From the NCBI RefSeq assembly GCF_015356855.1, contig NZ_ARXR01000003.1, forward strand, positions 1-64,000: DNA of 64,000 nucleotides, in the 5' to 3' direction. Under the pieces are notes generated by a model, which made no database searches, was not told where the DNA came from, and saw only the letters and a list, made by a program, of their open reading frames with translations. The stretch is from Alloalcanivorax venustensis ISO4. Lineage in GTDB: Bacteria > Pseudomonadota > Gammaproteobacteria > Pseudomonadales > Alcanivoracaceae. The translations under genes and the position numbers were made by a program. Shown here in pieces: positions 17,161-27,300 of this stretch (positions are counted from its first letter, which is position 1; each line of letters starts with the position of its first letter).

Positions 17161-18273
17161 ATGGAATTCAATCTTTCCGATAACACGACCATGGTTGCCG
17201 ATACGGCGCGGCGGTATCTCAAGGATCACTATGGTTTTGATACCTACATGCAACAACTCAACCAACTCAATCATTGTGATCCATCACGATGGGAGTTGAT
17301 GCGCGAGCTAGGCTGGTTTGGTCTGCCGTTTCCTGAGTCGGTCGGAGGCTATGGCGGCGATCTGATCGACGTGGCGATGATTGTTAGGGAAGCCGGCGCC
17401 GTCTTGTGTCTGGATCCCTATGTCGATCTGGTGATCGGTCCTGGAAAACTTCTCGAGTATCTGGGTACTGAGCGGGCATTGAAGGTATTGCAATCCATTG
17501 TCGATGATGATGAGAGAGTGGCATGCGCGCTCTATGACTATCACGCCGGATACAATATTTTGAAGCCATCCCTGTCGATTAACGGTAGCAAATTGTCTGG
17601 ACGGAAGAATTTCGTTCCTGATGGTGGCTGCGCGAATAGGGTGCTGACGACGGCGATGCTTGGAGATGAGCTGACCTTGGTCCTTGTGCCGCTTGAAGGC
17701 TGCGAGGTGACCCGCTATCGGGGCTTGGACGGTAGCCGGCTTGCCGATGTACTGTTCGATGACGTGGTGATTGACGAGGAGATGATTCTTTCTCGTGGCG
17801 TGAAGGTGGAGCGCGCCGTCAGCAAGACGGTCGCCTGGCTGCAGGCGCTCGATTGCGCGCGCATGTATGGCGCCGCCAGCGCGCTTTATCAGCGCACTCT
17901 TGATTACGCAAAGACGCGGAAGCAGTTCGGTGCGCCGATCGGCAGCTTCCAGGTAATCCAACATTACCTTGTGGATATGTTCACGGATCTTCAACAGTTG
18001 GAGTCGATGCTGTTCATGGTTTCCGTCAAAGCGGATCTAGACGATACGCTCGAGCGGGAACACGCTTGTTCGGCCACCAAGGCGTACTACGCCGACAAGG
18101 GGGTAAAGATCGCGCAACAGGCGATCCAGATTCACGGCGGTATCGGGGTCACCGAAGAGCTTGATATAGGCCATTACTTTCGTCTCATGACGTACTGCTC
18201 CCTAACACACGGCCATGGTGACTACCATCTTGATCGTATCGCCGCCCTCGGAGAGGAGTGCGATCGTGGATGA
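17161..18273 (+). CDS. Acyl-CoA dehydrogenase, partner subunit
   Basis: A 370-residue acyl-CoA dehydrogenase family protein. It retains the C-terminal helical bundle motif YAKTRKQFGAPIGSFQVIQHYLVDM and QIHGGIGVTEELDIGHYF but lacks the NEIQ-type C-terminal motif and has a degenerate FAD loop region (ALYDYHAGYNILKPSL). This is the pattern of the smaller partner in alpha2beta2 enzymes such as mycobacterial FadE26/27 and FadE28/29. With the gene 9 bases upstream it is likely one enzyme for a bulky or branched acyl-CoA. It overlaps the next gene by eight bases. Confidence 0.88.
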   Translation: MEFNLSDNTTMVADTARRYLKDHYGFDTYMQQLNQLNHCDPSRWELMRELGWFGLPFPESVGGYGGDLIDVAMIVREAGAVLCLDPYVDLVIGPGKLLEYLGTERALKVLQSIVDDDERVACALYDYHAGYNILKPSLSINGSKLSGRKNFVPDGGCANRVLTTAMLGDELTLVLVPLEGCEVTRYRGLDGSRLADVLFDDVVIDEEMILSRGVKVERAVSKTVAWLQALDCARMYGAASALYQRTLDYAKTRKQFGAPIGSFQVIQHYLVDMFTDLQQLESMLFMVSVKADLDDTLEREHACSATKAYYADKGVKIAQQAIQIHGGIGVTEELDIGHYFRLMTYCSLTHGHGDYHLDRIAALGEECDRG

Positions 18274-19864
18274 ATATGATTTCATCGTAGTCGGAGCGGG
18301 ATCCGCCGGTTGTGTCCTGGCCAACCGACTAAGCGAGTCCGGCCGATTCTCTGTTTGCTTGCTGGAGGCGGGTCCGCACGACAACAGCGGGTTTGTGAAC
18401 GTGCCGTTCGGGGTGATCGGTTTGATCAGGGAGGGCAAGCGTAACTGGGGTTATCAAACAGTGGCTCAACGAGCGCTTGACAGTAGGCAGCTCTATTGGC
18501 CCCGTGGAAAAACTCTCGGTGGCAGTAGCTCAATCAACGCCATGGTTTATATTCGTGGACAACCTGAGGATTACGATGCCTGGCGGGACAGCGGGCTGAA
18601 GGGTTGGGGGTGGGATGATGTCCGGCCCATCTTCAACGCGCATGAGCACAATGAGGAGTATCCGCCGGACGCCTGGCACGGTAACGGAGGACCGCTGAAC
18701 GTCACTCGGGTCAGGGATCCTAATCCGCTGACTGAGTTGTTCATTCGCGCCGGGGAAGAACTAGGCGAAAAGCGTAACGATGATTTCAACGGTGAATCGC
18801 AGCGCGGCTTCGGCCAATTCCAAGTGACGCAAAAAGATGGGCGACGCTGGAGCGCCGCGAGGGCGTTTCTCGATCCGGCGAGGAACCGCGGTAATTTGAC
18901 CATTCTGACTAATGCAATGGTTTCCCGGGTAGTGATCGAAAATGGACGTGCGGTAGCCGTCGAGTATAGCGATACGGCCGGCTCATCTCACACCGTTCGG
19001 GCAAATCGGGAAGTCGTACTTTCGGGTGGGGCGATCAACTCGCCCCATTTGCTGATGCTTTCAGGCATTGGTGACCGTGACCATTTACAAAGTGTTGGCG
19101 TTGATTGTCTGGTGGACTGTCCAGAGGTGGGGTGTAATCTTCAAGACCATCTGGATATGACTATTTCGATTCACGATCGTAGCAAACAGTCAATTGGCTT
19201 CTCCCCTTACTTTCTACCGCGTTTGATGCGAGCGTTCTATCAGTACTTCCGCCATCGGCGCGGCTTTCTAGCCAGCAATGCGGCTGAGGCGGGGGCGTTT
19301 ATTAATGTCGGCGAAGGGACGCGCCCGGATGTGCAGATGCATTTTCTGCCCGCATTTTTGCGCGATCATGGCAGGGAATTCACGTCAGGCTTTGGCTGCA
19401 CCATTCATGTATGCCAGTTGCGGCCTAAAAGCCGCGGTTGGATTCGTCTCGCCGATAGCAACCCTCTCAGCGCCCCGCTCATCGATCCCTGTTATCTTTC
19501 CGATGCTGACGATCTTGGCGTCCTGAGAGCGGGCGTCAAACTGGCTCGGCGGGTGTTCCAGACAAAAGCTTTCGCCGAGGTTTTTGGAGGAGAAGATCTA
19601 CCGGCGAGCGATGTGGTAACCGATACCCAAATTGAGGACGATATCAGGCAGCGCGCTGAAACTATTTATCATCCGGTGGGCACTTGCCGTATGGGGGTGG
19701 ATGATCTGGCCGTAGTGGATGATCGGTTAAGAGTCAGGGGCGTGTTAGGATTGCGCGTTGCTGATGCGTCCGTCATGCCTTCTTTGATCAGTGGCAACAC
19801 TAACGCGGCAAGCATGATGATCGGCGAGAAAGCGGCTGGTTATATCATTCAGGATCAACGATGA
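18266..19864 (+). CDS. GMC-family FAD-dependent oxidoreductase
   Basis: A 532-residue glucose-methanol-choline oxidoreductase, probably an alcohol dehydrogenase of the AlkJ/choline dehydrogenase type. Dinucleotide motif FIVVGAGSAGCVLANRLSE is at residues 5-23, followed by the GMC signature GGSSSINAMVYIRG. The C-terminal catalytic region YHPVGTCRMG and NTNAASMMIGEKAA carries the active-site His and Asn. The start is GTG at 18266 with GGAGAGGAG upstream, giving the conserved short N-terminus (VDEYDFIVVG). It is the last gene of operon A and is followed by a strong terminator. It is a distant paralogue of the GMC gene at 51574. Confidence 0.9.
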   Translation: MDEYDFIVVGAGSAGCVLANRLSESGRFSVCLLEAGPHDNSGFVNVPFGVIGLIREGKRNWGYQTVAQRALDSRQLYWPRGKTLGGSSSINAMVYIRGQPEDYDAWRDSGLKGWGWDDVRPIFNAHEHNEEYPPDAWHGNGGPLNVTRVRDPNPLTELFIRAGEELGEKRNDDFNGESQRGFGQFQVTQKDGRRWSAARAFLDPARNRGNLTILTNAMVSRVVIENGRAVAVEYSDTAGSSHTVRANREVVLSGGAINSPHLLMLSGIGDRDHLQSVGVDCLVDCPEVGCNLQDHLDMTISIHDRSKQSIGFSPYFLPRLMRAFYQYFRHRRGFLASNAAEAGAFINVGEGTRPDVQMHFLPAFLRDHGREFTSGFGCTIHVCQLRPKSRGWIRLADSNPLSAPLIDPCYLSDADDLGVLRAGVKLARRVFQTKAFAEVFGGEDLPASDVVTDTQIEDDIRQRAETIYHPVGTCRMGVDDLAVVDDRLRVRGVLGLRVADASVMPSLISGNTNAASMMIGEKAAGYIIQDQR

Positions 19865-19920
19865 GACGACATTAGCGCCACCAAACGGTAGTGCTAATGT
19901 CGTCCCCAGGTCTTTTGGGG
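19865..19920. terminator. Bidirectional terminator between converging operons A and B
   Basis: A perfect 12-bp inverted repeat: GACGACATTAGC at 19865-19876 and GCTAATGTCGTC at 19893-19904. A second small hairpin follows (CCCC at 19904-19907, GGGG at 19917-19920). It lies between the stop of the GMC gene and the stop of the facing PF10118 gene. There is no long T-run, so termination efficiency is uncertain. Confidence 0.65.
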
Positions 19921-19936
19921 CGGCGGAATTCGGATA

Positions 19937-20848
19937 TTAGGCCATCTTGACTTGGTCGCTGTCGGGACGGTTTCTGTAAGCTCGATATAGTGATCCATTT
20001 TCAGCGAACAGGCGTTGTCGCCACGTATCTTCCAGTGCCCGCGTGTCGTGATTGTCAGGATGGTAACGTCGATCAACGAACTCCGGAAGGCGGCGCATAA
20101 TCCCGGAGACAAATCCCTTTGGACCGAACAGTACGTTCAATCCAATGGCATTGTCCTTGACGCTGCCCAGCTTCCCGTCCTTGGCGAGCATCCATGCCCA
20201 AGTGATCCCCAACATCGGCAAGAGCACAACCAGGGATGCCGCCGTCGCTGCGATCCGCTCACCGTGACTATTGCCGATGATTTCGTAAACGTTATAAGCA
20301 ACAGATTTGTGTTCAAGCTCCTCAAGAGCATGCCATTGCCATATCTTTATCATCTCCGGGTCGGCCAGACTTTGAAACGTCTCGTCTTCCAATAGCTGCT
20401 CCGCAAGCAAGGCGGTAAAATGTTCCATGAAAGTAGTGGCGGCAAGCTGGGTTCTCTTCGGTAACATTTTCAGAATGCGGAGGCCGAATTTTACGAAGCG
20501 GTCCGGAGTGTCCATGTCGAAGCCCCTCTCGGCAAGCAATTCGTTAAGGCGGTCATGCTCGCGACCATGAATGGCTTCTTGCCCCATGAATCCGGAAATG
20601 GCCGCTCGCTGCTGCGTGTCGGTGACATGGCTTCGAAAATAACGCACCGAATCCATGAAGTAGCGCTCGCCGGGTGGAAAGAACCCCGACAGCATGGCAA
20701 AGAATGTGGTTGCCGTAGCGTTGTCCGCATAGAAGTACTTTGGTGTTGTGTCCGGAAACTGGAAGTCTATGTGACGGGGAGGGATGCCCACTGACGCACC
20801 GTTCAGGACATTGGACGTCTTTGCACTAGTTCTCTTCTTTAAAGCCAT
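19937..20848 (-). CDS. PF10118 'metal-dependent hydrolase' family protein, copy 2 (AurF-like ligand pattern)
   Basis: A 303-residue paralogue of the operon A first gene. Conserved probable ligands: E61 (GER), E91xxH94 with H98 (QEAIHGREHD), E142 (MEHFTA) and H173xxxE177xxH180 (WHALEELEHKS). A hydrophobic stretch at about 200-220 suggests membrane association. It is the last gene of operon B, after the SDR (32 bases). As in operon D, it travels with an SDR, a BVMO and an alpha/beta hydrolase, which suggests a shared pathway step such as substrate hydroxylation. The family name 'hydrolase' is a prediction without, to my knowledge, firm biochemical support. Confidence 0.82.
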   Translation of the reverse strand: MALKKRTSAKTSNVLNGASVGIPPRHIDFQFPDTTPKYFYADNATATTFFAMLSGFFPPGERYFMDSVRYFRSHVTDTQQRAAISGFMGQEAIHGREHDRLNELLAERGFDMDTPDRFVKFGLRILKMLPKRTQLAATTFMEHFTALLAEQLLEDETFQSLADPEMIKIWQWHALEELEHKSVAYNVYEIIGNSHGERIAATAASLVVLLPMLGITWAWMLAKDGKLGSVKDNAIGLNVLFGPKGFVSGIMRRLPEFVDRRYHPDNHDTRALEDTWRQRLFAENGSLYRAYRNRPDSDQVKMA

Positions 20849-20880
20849 GACTCGGCCCTCTTTTTGAAGTTTGATCCTGC

Positions 20881-21744
20881 TTATTGCGATGATTGACTAG
20901 ACATTTTTTGCCGCCCCTGTCGCATTCGAAAGAGCGCTTCGAGGGGCCGCTGATAGCCCGCCGGCATCAGGCGTTGGCCGGCGTCCAGTATCGTTGCGTC
21001 ATTACCTATCAACACGCGACGCCGGTTCTTGCGAACCGCGTGGAGGATAGCGTTGGCTGCCTGTTCCGGCGTGGACCGGGCGATGCGATCGAAAAGTTCC
21101 GTAATTTCCTCCTTGCTGCCCGGGGCTATGTTCCCCATATCACCCATTCGGCTATTACGCGCAATGTTGGTCTTGACGCCGCCCGGGTGCACGCAGGTTG
21201 CACTGACACAGCTTCGCTCAATGTCCAGTTCTTCGCGCAGCGACTCGGTGAACCCTCGAACAGCGAATTTCGCGGCGTTATAGGCTGATTGGGTGGGGAC
21301 TCCAATGATGCCAAAGATGCTCGAGATGTTTATCACGTGGCCGTCGCCGGATTGCTTGAGGTAAGGCAGAAAGGCCTTGGTTCCGTATACCACCCCCCAG
21401 AAGTTAATGTTCATAAGCCATTCGAAGTTGTCATAGCTCATGGCATCGACGGTTTCTCCGAGTCCAACGCCGGCATTGTTCATTATCAAGTTAACCTGTC
21501 CGTGCTCCTTGACACATTGATCCGCATACCGATAGACCTCATTCCTTCGGCTTACATTAACAACATGGGTGGTGACTCTGACCGGGTAGTCGCGCAGGTC
21601 GATGGCGATGTCTTTTAGACTGTTTTCGTCAATATCCGACAGAGCCAAATGGCAGCCTTTTTTAGCCAGCAGCATGGCGGTCGCTCGACCTATGCCTGAA
21701 CCGGCACCAGTAATCGCAGCGACTTTCCCGTAAAAACGTTTCAT
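20881..21744 (-). CDS. Short-chain dehydrogenase/reductase (SDR)
   Basis: A 287-residue classical SDR. The cofactor motif TGAGSGIGR is at residues 12-20, NNAG in the middle, and the catalytic Ser (NISSIF) and Tyr-x3-Lys (YNAAK) are in place. D/R residues after the second strand (SDIDEN) suggest NAD rather than NADP preference. A C-terminal extension (about residues 250-287) is basic and helical. It is probably a secondary alcohol dehydrogenase supplying the ketone substrate of the adjacent BVMO. I use the ATG at 21744 with TTGGAG upstream; the in-frame TTG at 21756 is that ribosome site. Confidence 0.88.
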   Translation of the reverse strand: MKRFYGKVAAITGAGSGIGRATAMLLAKKGCHLALSDIDENSLKDIAIDLRDYPVRVTTHVVNVSRRNEVYRYADQCVKEHGQVNLIMNNAGVGLGETVDAMSYDNFEWLMNINFWGVVYGTKAFLPYLKQSGDGHVINISSIFGIIGVPTQSAYNAAKFAVRGFTESLREELDIERSCVSATCVHPGGVKTNIARNSRMGDMGNIAPGSKEEITELFDRIARSTPEQAANAILHAVRKNRRRVLIGNDATILDAGQRLMPAGYQRPLEALFRMRQGRQKMSSQSSQ

Positions 21745-21768
21745 AATATGCTCCAACAGGTAGGCGGA

Positions 21769-23271
21769 TCAGGCACTCAGTAACTTGCGAAATACGCTGT
21801 TCCTTCCGCGCTTGATGCTACTTCCCTCAAAACGAAGGTGGCCATCCTCGAGATTGCCATAGCGTAATGCGGGCAGGTCACGCAAATAGTCATCAAGATT
21901 CTGCCAGGGGGTCCTGCTGCCCTGACGAGGGAGGCGGTCGTTGGCGCGAAGAACATATCCGGAACGTAAATTAAGAAAGTTCATCTGGGTCTTGCTCCCT
22001 TGTCCATCGACGGGTGTGACCACCCGGGCGCCAATATCGCGCATGTGATTCAGGAGGCGGCAGACGAATTCAGAGGCGATGTCGGCCTTCAGCGTCCAAG
22101 AAGCGTTGGTGTAACCGAACACCAGGGCCATATTTGGTACCCCTTCGAGCATCAGTCCCTTGTACATCAGGGCGTCCGCCACATGAACCTCACGGCCGTC
22201 GACTTCCAACCTCGCGCCACCGAATAGCTGCAAATCAAGGCCAGTGGCTGTGATCAGAACATCAGCGTCGATATGAGCGCCGGACTTCAATTGGATCCCG
22301 GTTTCGGTGACCGCTTCGATGTGGTCGGTGACCACGGAGGCCTGGCCTTCGCGGATAACCTTGAAGAGATCACCCTTGGGAACGGCGCACATGCGTTCTT
22401 CCCAGGGATTGTAATGGGGTTGGAAATGCCGCATATCGACCTCCGGGCCGAGCTGCCGGCGCGCTGTCGCCAAAAGCAGGCGTCGCATCGCCTTGGGCTT
22501 ACTCAGAGAAAGTCGATATACCGCTCTTTGCAACAGAATATTGCGGGTCCGGGCCAGCCGGTAAACGGCCATCTCCGGCAGAATGCGGCGCAGGTTCCTG
22601 GATATCAGATCCTGCTCCGGCACGGTGGCTACATAGGTGGGCGAGCGCTGCAGCATCACTACATGATCCGCCTTGTCGGCCATAGCCGGAACCAGCGTCA
22701 CGGCAGTGGCGCCACTGCCAATAACCACCACCCGTTTGCCAGTGTAATCGTAGTTTTCCGGCCAGTGTTGCGGATGGATTACGTCACCGCGGAATTGGTT
22801 GATCCCCGGAATCTCCGGTGTGTAGCCGGAGTCGTATTTGTAGTATCCGGTGCAATGGAATACAAAGCCGGTGCTGAACTGGTGCTCTTCATCGGTTGCT
22901 TCGTCGATGGCTTTGACGATCCAGTGTTTTTTTTCGCTATGCCAGGATTGCGAGATCACTTTCAGACCGAACTGGATTCGGCGTTTCACATCGTATTCGC
23001 GTGCGGTGTCGTCAATATACCGACGGATAGAAGGGCCGTCGGCAAGCATCTTGGTATCGGTCCAGGGCCGAAAGTTATAACCCAGGGTAAACATGTCGGA
23101 ATCGGAGCGGATGCCGGGATAGCGGAATAAATCCCAGGTGCCTCCGATCCGTTTGCGTCGTTCAACGATTCCAAAACGGACGTTGGGGCATTTTTCCTTT
23201 AAGTGACACGCCGCGCCAATTCCCGACAGGCCCGCACCGACGATCAGAACATCAAGATAAGGGTGTTTCAT
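21769..23271 (-). CDS. Flavin-containing / Baeyer-Villiger monooxygenase (EthA-like)
   Basis: A 500-residue class B flavin monooxygenase. FAD motif VGAGLSGIGAACHLKE is at residues 11-26; the BVMO fingerprint FxGxxxHxxxW is intact at 160-170 (FRGDVIHPQHW); the NADPH motif GSGATA lies near 185-190. It should insert oxygen next to a ketone carbonyl and form an ester or lactone. Its stop lies 24 bases before the SDR start, and its own start overlaps the preceding hydrolase gene by 20 bases. This genetic coupling to an esterase-type hydrolase supports ketone-to-ester-to-acid chemistry. The natural substrate is unknown. Confidence 0.9.
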   Translation of the reverse strand: MKHPYLDVLIVGAGLSGIGAACHLKEKCPNVRFGIVERRKRIGGTWDLFRYPGIRSDSDMFTLGYNFRPWTDTKMLADGPSIRRYIDDTAREYDVKRRIQFGLKVISQSWHSEKKHWIVKAIDEATDEEHQFSTGFVFHCTGYYKYDSGYTPEIPGINQFRGDVIHPQHWPENYDYTGKRVVVIGSGATAVTLVPAMADKADHVVMLQRSPTYVATVPEQDLISRNLRRILPEMAVYRLARTRNILLQRAVYRLSLSKPKAMRRLLLATARRQLGPEVDMRHFQPHYNPWEERMCAVPKGDLFKVIREGQASVVTDHIEAVTETGIQLKSGAHIDADVLITATGLDLQLFGGARLEVDGREVHVADALMYKGLMLEGVPNMALVFGYTNASWTLKADIASEFVCRLLNHMRDIGARVVTPVDGQGSKTQMNFLNLRSGYVLRANDRLPRQGSRTPWQNLDDYLRDLPALRYGNLEDGHLRFEGSSIKRGRNSVFRKLLSA

Positions 23272-24217
23272 GGTGTTGCTCCGTAGTGGCAGTGCGGCAC
23301 GATTCCGGCTCAGTGGCGGCTGGCCGTTCTTTCAGAAATTGCAGTACCGCCTCGGTAAAAACACTGTTACGGTCTCCCGCGACCATATGGCCGGCCTGTT
23401 TCAGAACGACATAACGTGCCTCTGGTATTAGAGTGAGCAGCTCTGTTGCGCCCCGGTCACTAAGAACATCGCTGTAGTAGCCACGTATCAAAAGCACCGG
23501 TACGTCCAACTGGCGGGCCGCCAGCTCCAGCCTTGCTCGGTCGAACATGCTCCCGGCCTTGGTTGGCGCGTTCGCGTGGTTGAGAAAAGCTGGGTCCCAG
23601 TGCCAGTAAAACCGGCCATTACCGTGTTGACGCAGGTTTTTGCGTAGCCCGGAGAGGTCTTTTGATGGCGGGCGGCGCGGGTTGTAGGCGGTGATAGCAT
23701 CGCGTACCTGCTCCAGCGTCTCGAATCCGTCCTGATGATGACGCATGAATTCGATGATCCGGCGGACGCCCCGAGGTTCCAATCTTGGCGCCACGTCGAC
23801 CAGTACCAGTGCCTCGCAATCCAGGGAGGTGTCTTCGCCAAGCGTGAGCAAAGCGGTCAGGCCACCCATGGACGCGCCGACGATAACCGGCCGGGCCGGT
23901 AGCGAGCGAATCACCGCGCTGAGGTCCGCTGCAAGGGCTCGGGCACTGTAGTCGCCTTCTCGAGACCAGTCGCTTTCGCCGTGGCCTCGTGCGTCCAGGC
24001 TAAACGCGCAGTAGCCGGCATCGGCCAGTGCGATCGCCGTGTCGGACCAGGCATGGCGGGTCTGCCCGCCGCCGTGCAGGAGCAATACGGGGGGCGCCGT
24101 GTCTTCACCATGGCGGCTGGCCCACAGATTCAACCCCTCACTGCCAGTGAATCGCACCCGAACACTGCGTCGAAGGCCGCAATGCGCGGACGATGTCGTC
24201 GTCTGAGAGTCAGTCAT
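23252..24217 (-). CDS. Alpha/beta hydrolase (esterase/lactonase candidate)
   Basis: A 321-residue alpha/beta hydrolase. Oxyanion motif VLLLHGGGQTRHAW, nucleophile elbow GASMGG (Ser), an acidic residue in the ALVLVDVAP/RGYYSDVLSD region and C-terminal His in KQAGHMVAG are visible. It most likely cleaves the ester or lactone made by the BVMO, whose gene overlaps its 3' end. The start is the ATG at 24217 with GGAAGAG upstream. A good promoter with an operator-like 12-mer lies directly upstream (24241-24284), so this is the first gene of operon B. Confidence 0.87.
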   Translation of the reverse strand: MTDSQTTTSSAHCGLRRSVRVRFTGSEGLNLWASRHGEDTAPPVLLLHGGGQTRHAWSDTAIALADAGYCAFSLDARGHGESDWSREGDYSARALAADLSAVIRSLPARPVIVGASMGGLTALLTLGEDTSLDCEALVLVDVAPRLEPRGVRRIIEFMRHHQDGFETLEQVRDAITAYNPRRPPSKDLSGLRKNLRQHGNGRFYWHWDPAFLNHANAPTKAGSMFDRARLELAARQLDVPVLLIRGYYSDVLSDRGATELLTLIPEARYVVLKQAGHMVAGDRNSVFTEAVLQFLKERPAATEPESCRTATTEQHHETPLS

Positions 24218-24240
24218 AGTCAACTCTTCCGGCAATACAT

Positions 24241-24284
24241 TTGGTCGTCCAACCAATATTACAGATTGAATATATCAACGGCAA
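24241..24284 (-). promoter_or_regulatory. Promoter and operator of operon B
   Basis: On the minus strand: -35 TTGCCG (24284-24279), 17-base spacer, -10 TAATAT (24261-24256). The 12-mer TTGGACGACCAA (24252-24241; TTGGTCGTCCAA on the plus strand) sits just downstream of the -10, over the likely transcription start, a classical repressor position. It belongs with the sites at 11416 and 28896. Confidence 0.6.
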
Positions 24285-24335
24285 TGCTTCTCCAGCCCCT
24301 TTCAGATCAGTTTGTAACGGCCGGGGTATAACACG

Positions 24336-27300
24336 TTAAAAATCCTTCACCGGAAGGAACGTGAAGGTCAGGTCCACTCCCAAGGGAGGTGCTTCAAGTT
24401 CAACCGACGCCAGACCGATGCCGATCAGGTCGATGTTGGCGGGAATGGTCAGCGGGTCGGGATTGGAGACCTTGAGTATCAGTCTGCCATCGTCGACGAA
24501 CCGAAGCGGTCCTTCGAGAGTGACGTTGTTAACCCGTTTGCTGCGAATATCGTGCCCAAGTTCAATAATCAGCCTGGGTTCCAGTTCAGGCGCGTCTATC
24601 AACAGGTCGAAGGTGGTGCTGAACCAGGGACCGTCCTCTGTCTCGGTGATGTAGCCTTCAATAAACGGTGAATCGCCCTCGGGTAGTAAACGCAGAACCA
24701 AGGGACCTGTCTCGAGACCAATGGTGATGAGGCCTAACGCTCTGGCTTCGAGAAAGACCTCCGTGGTGGTCAGCGTAGTTGGAAAGACGGAAACACGAAC
24801 AGCGCCCGTGGTCCGATCATCCGTGTCCGGGTTATCGTCAATCAGTCTACGGTTGATGGAGACGGCGGAGTCGTATTCCCGGGGGCCGGCCTGCAACGCG
24901 CCGGTACTGACGAACGCGAAGCGTTTCTCCGGACAGTCCTCGCCAATTGAGCAGCCCAGGTTGGCGTTGGTAATCACGCCCCCGGTGTCCCGCAGCTCCA
25001 ACCGCAGGTGGTTGGCGGGCGCCTTGATGACACCATTGTTGTCGGTGGCACCTTGTTCTGAATTGTCGACCTGTAGATTGGCATTTACGTCGACCGTCGG
25101 TAGGGAACGCAGGGATACGAGGGTATAACGCTGATCGTCACCGGTCACGACAAAGTGGTTTACCATATCGGGACCTCCCTCGCGCGGCGCTGGAGCCGTG
25201 TCGCTGCTCTGTGACAGTTGGCGTGTTTGCAAGGCAGCACCGTCCAGTGTGCAGATGGCGTTGTTTCCGCAGTCGGGACTGGTGGGCTCCGAGCGCAACG
25301 TATAGCGATATAGCTGACCGTCTCGCCAAGGGCTGTCAGGGAAAAACTCAACCCGTTGCGCCAGCACGTCGAGGTGGCCCGGCACCGGTTGCCAATCCCC
25401 ACCGGCATCGCGACGCTCGACGAAAAAAGTGTCGCCGTTGACTGTTGCCGGATCTATACGGCGGTTGAAGATGACCCGTATAGGGTACTCTCGAAAAAGC
25501 CCGACCACGGGGAACAGGGGGTCGCTTCCCTGGCCGCCCTGGCAGCGTCCGTTACGCCATTGTGATCTTTCACCGATTAGCCGGGCGTCGGTCAGAGCAC
25601 AGGGGTATCCGGGGAAAACAGCGGCTACCAAGGGCGCACGAAGGCTGTCGCGGTTGTCATTCGGCAAAAACAGATCGTCAAGGCGCATATCAAGGGTGTA
25701 ATCCTTGCTCAGAGGGTTGCCCGCCGTGTCCCGTAGCTGGCTGGTCAGTATGATTTCGACGTCCTGGTTGTGCTCCACGATTCCGGTGCCTTCGAGGATG
25801 ACGGTGGCGCCGTCGACACGCATCGAGACGTTTTCAGGTGGTAGCGAAGTGCCGTTAACCTGGACGTTGATAGCGCCATCAAGAAACGCCGACGCGGGAT
25901 CAATCGCCTTGTTAAAGTTCAGAATGACCGGATCCCCCGGGCGTGTGTTGGCCTGGAAGTCCTCACCCGGCGACCAGGATTGTAATTCCAGAGGGCGTAG
26001 ATCCGGCTCAGGCATTGGCGGGTTTCGCTGCCCGGCGAAGGACTCCATGCGGAAAGATAATTGGGCACCAGCCTTTTCAAGGCCGAGAATGTCGGGGTCG
26101 ACCACGGAGATCGCATCCAGCACCAGCTTGCCATCCTCGACAATGGCGAGACCGACGACCTGGATATTGAGCAGATTCTGACTGAGGGCGGCATTGGCGA
26201 TGGTTCCCTCCGCGGTCATGGCCGCATCCATTCTCAGCAGTGCATAGCGAGGCGCCGTCGCCTCGGTACTGAAGGGATTGGGAATCAGATAGCCGTTGGC
26301 GTCACTGAGAAGGGTAATTTGCAGGTCGCCGGTATCGATACCGGCGGGGATTTCCCCCAGAATGTTGACATCGACCGGCGCGCCTCGCAGTACCGTGCCG
26401 GCCGGCACCCGGAGGGGGACGGCATCGGCAAAGTCTGGGACAAAGCCCAGGTCCGCGGCCAGCGAGCCCGTCAGTTCGGTAACGGCGCTGTCACCGATGA
26501 TAAAGCTGTCCAATGGCACCTGATTGACCGGTCTTCCCGTCAGCTGGGATTGCAGGTCCGGCTGTTGCTCGCCTAGGGAACCGACCTTGATGACCGTGGT
26601 TTCGCGCGGCTGTGTGCCCATGGGTGTGAACTGGCGTTCGACTTCCGGAAGTAGAGAACCATCACGACTGCGGAGCCCCGATAATGCTAACGTGTATTCC
26701 ACCGAGTCCAGGTCCTGGCGCGGATCCAGTATCAAATAGCGCCCCTGCAGTAGCACGGAGGCGTCGATCAGCTGGCCCTGGTCGTCGACAAGCGTGATCT
26801 GCTTGCCATAAACGGTGGTGGCCGGGTCGAGCGGCCGGTTGAAGACCATGCGTAGCGTGCTCATATCATTTATTCTGGCATCCTCGATGCCGGCCAGCAG
26901 TGGATCGGGATCCAGAGGTGTGATGCCAAGTATCTTAAAGCCGTCACTGCCGACGGCGTCGGCGAACCCCGCATGGGCGCCCATCGTGTGAAATTGAAAA
27001 TTTTTGAATACGGTATCGTCGATACGCCCCAGGCCCGCCTCGCTGACACTCAGCCGATAATGCGTATTGGGCGACAGTGAAGTCCGTGGTTTCAGTACCA
27101 GCCCCCGGCCGCCATTGATCACTTCGGGGGTAAAGGGCACGGCGTTTCCGGCGTCGTCGGCGAGCCGCAGACGGTCCTCGACATCGCCGCTCACCTCGTC
27201 ACTCAGTGTGGTTGAGAAACGCAGCACGACATTGCCGCTCGTCGGCACCTCCTGCTGGCCAGGGTAGGGGTAAGCGAACACCAGTGTGTCCGAAGCGCGC

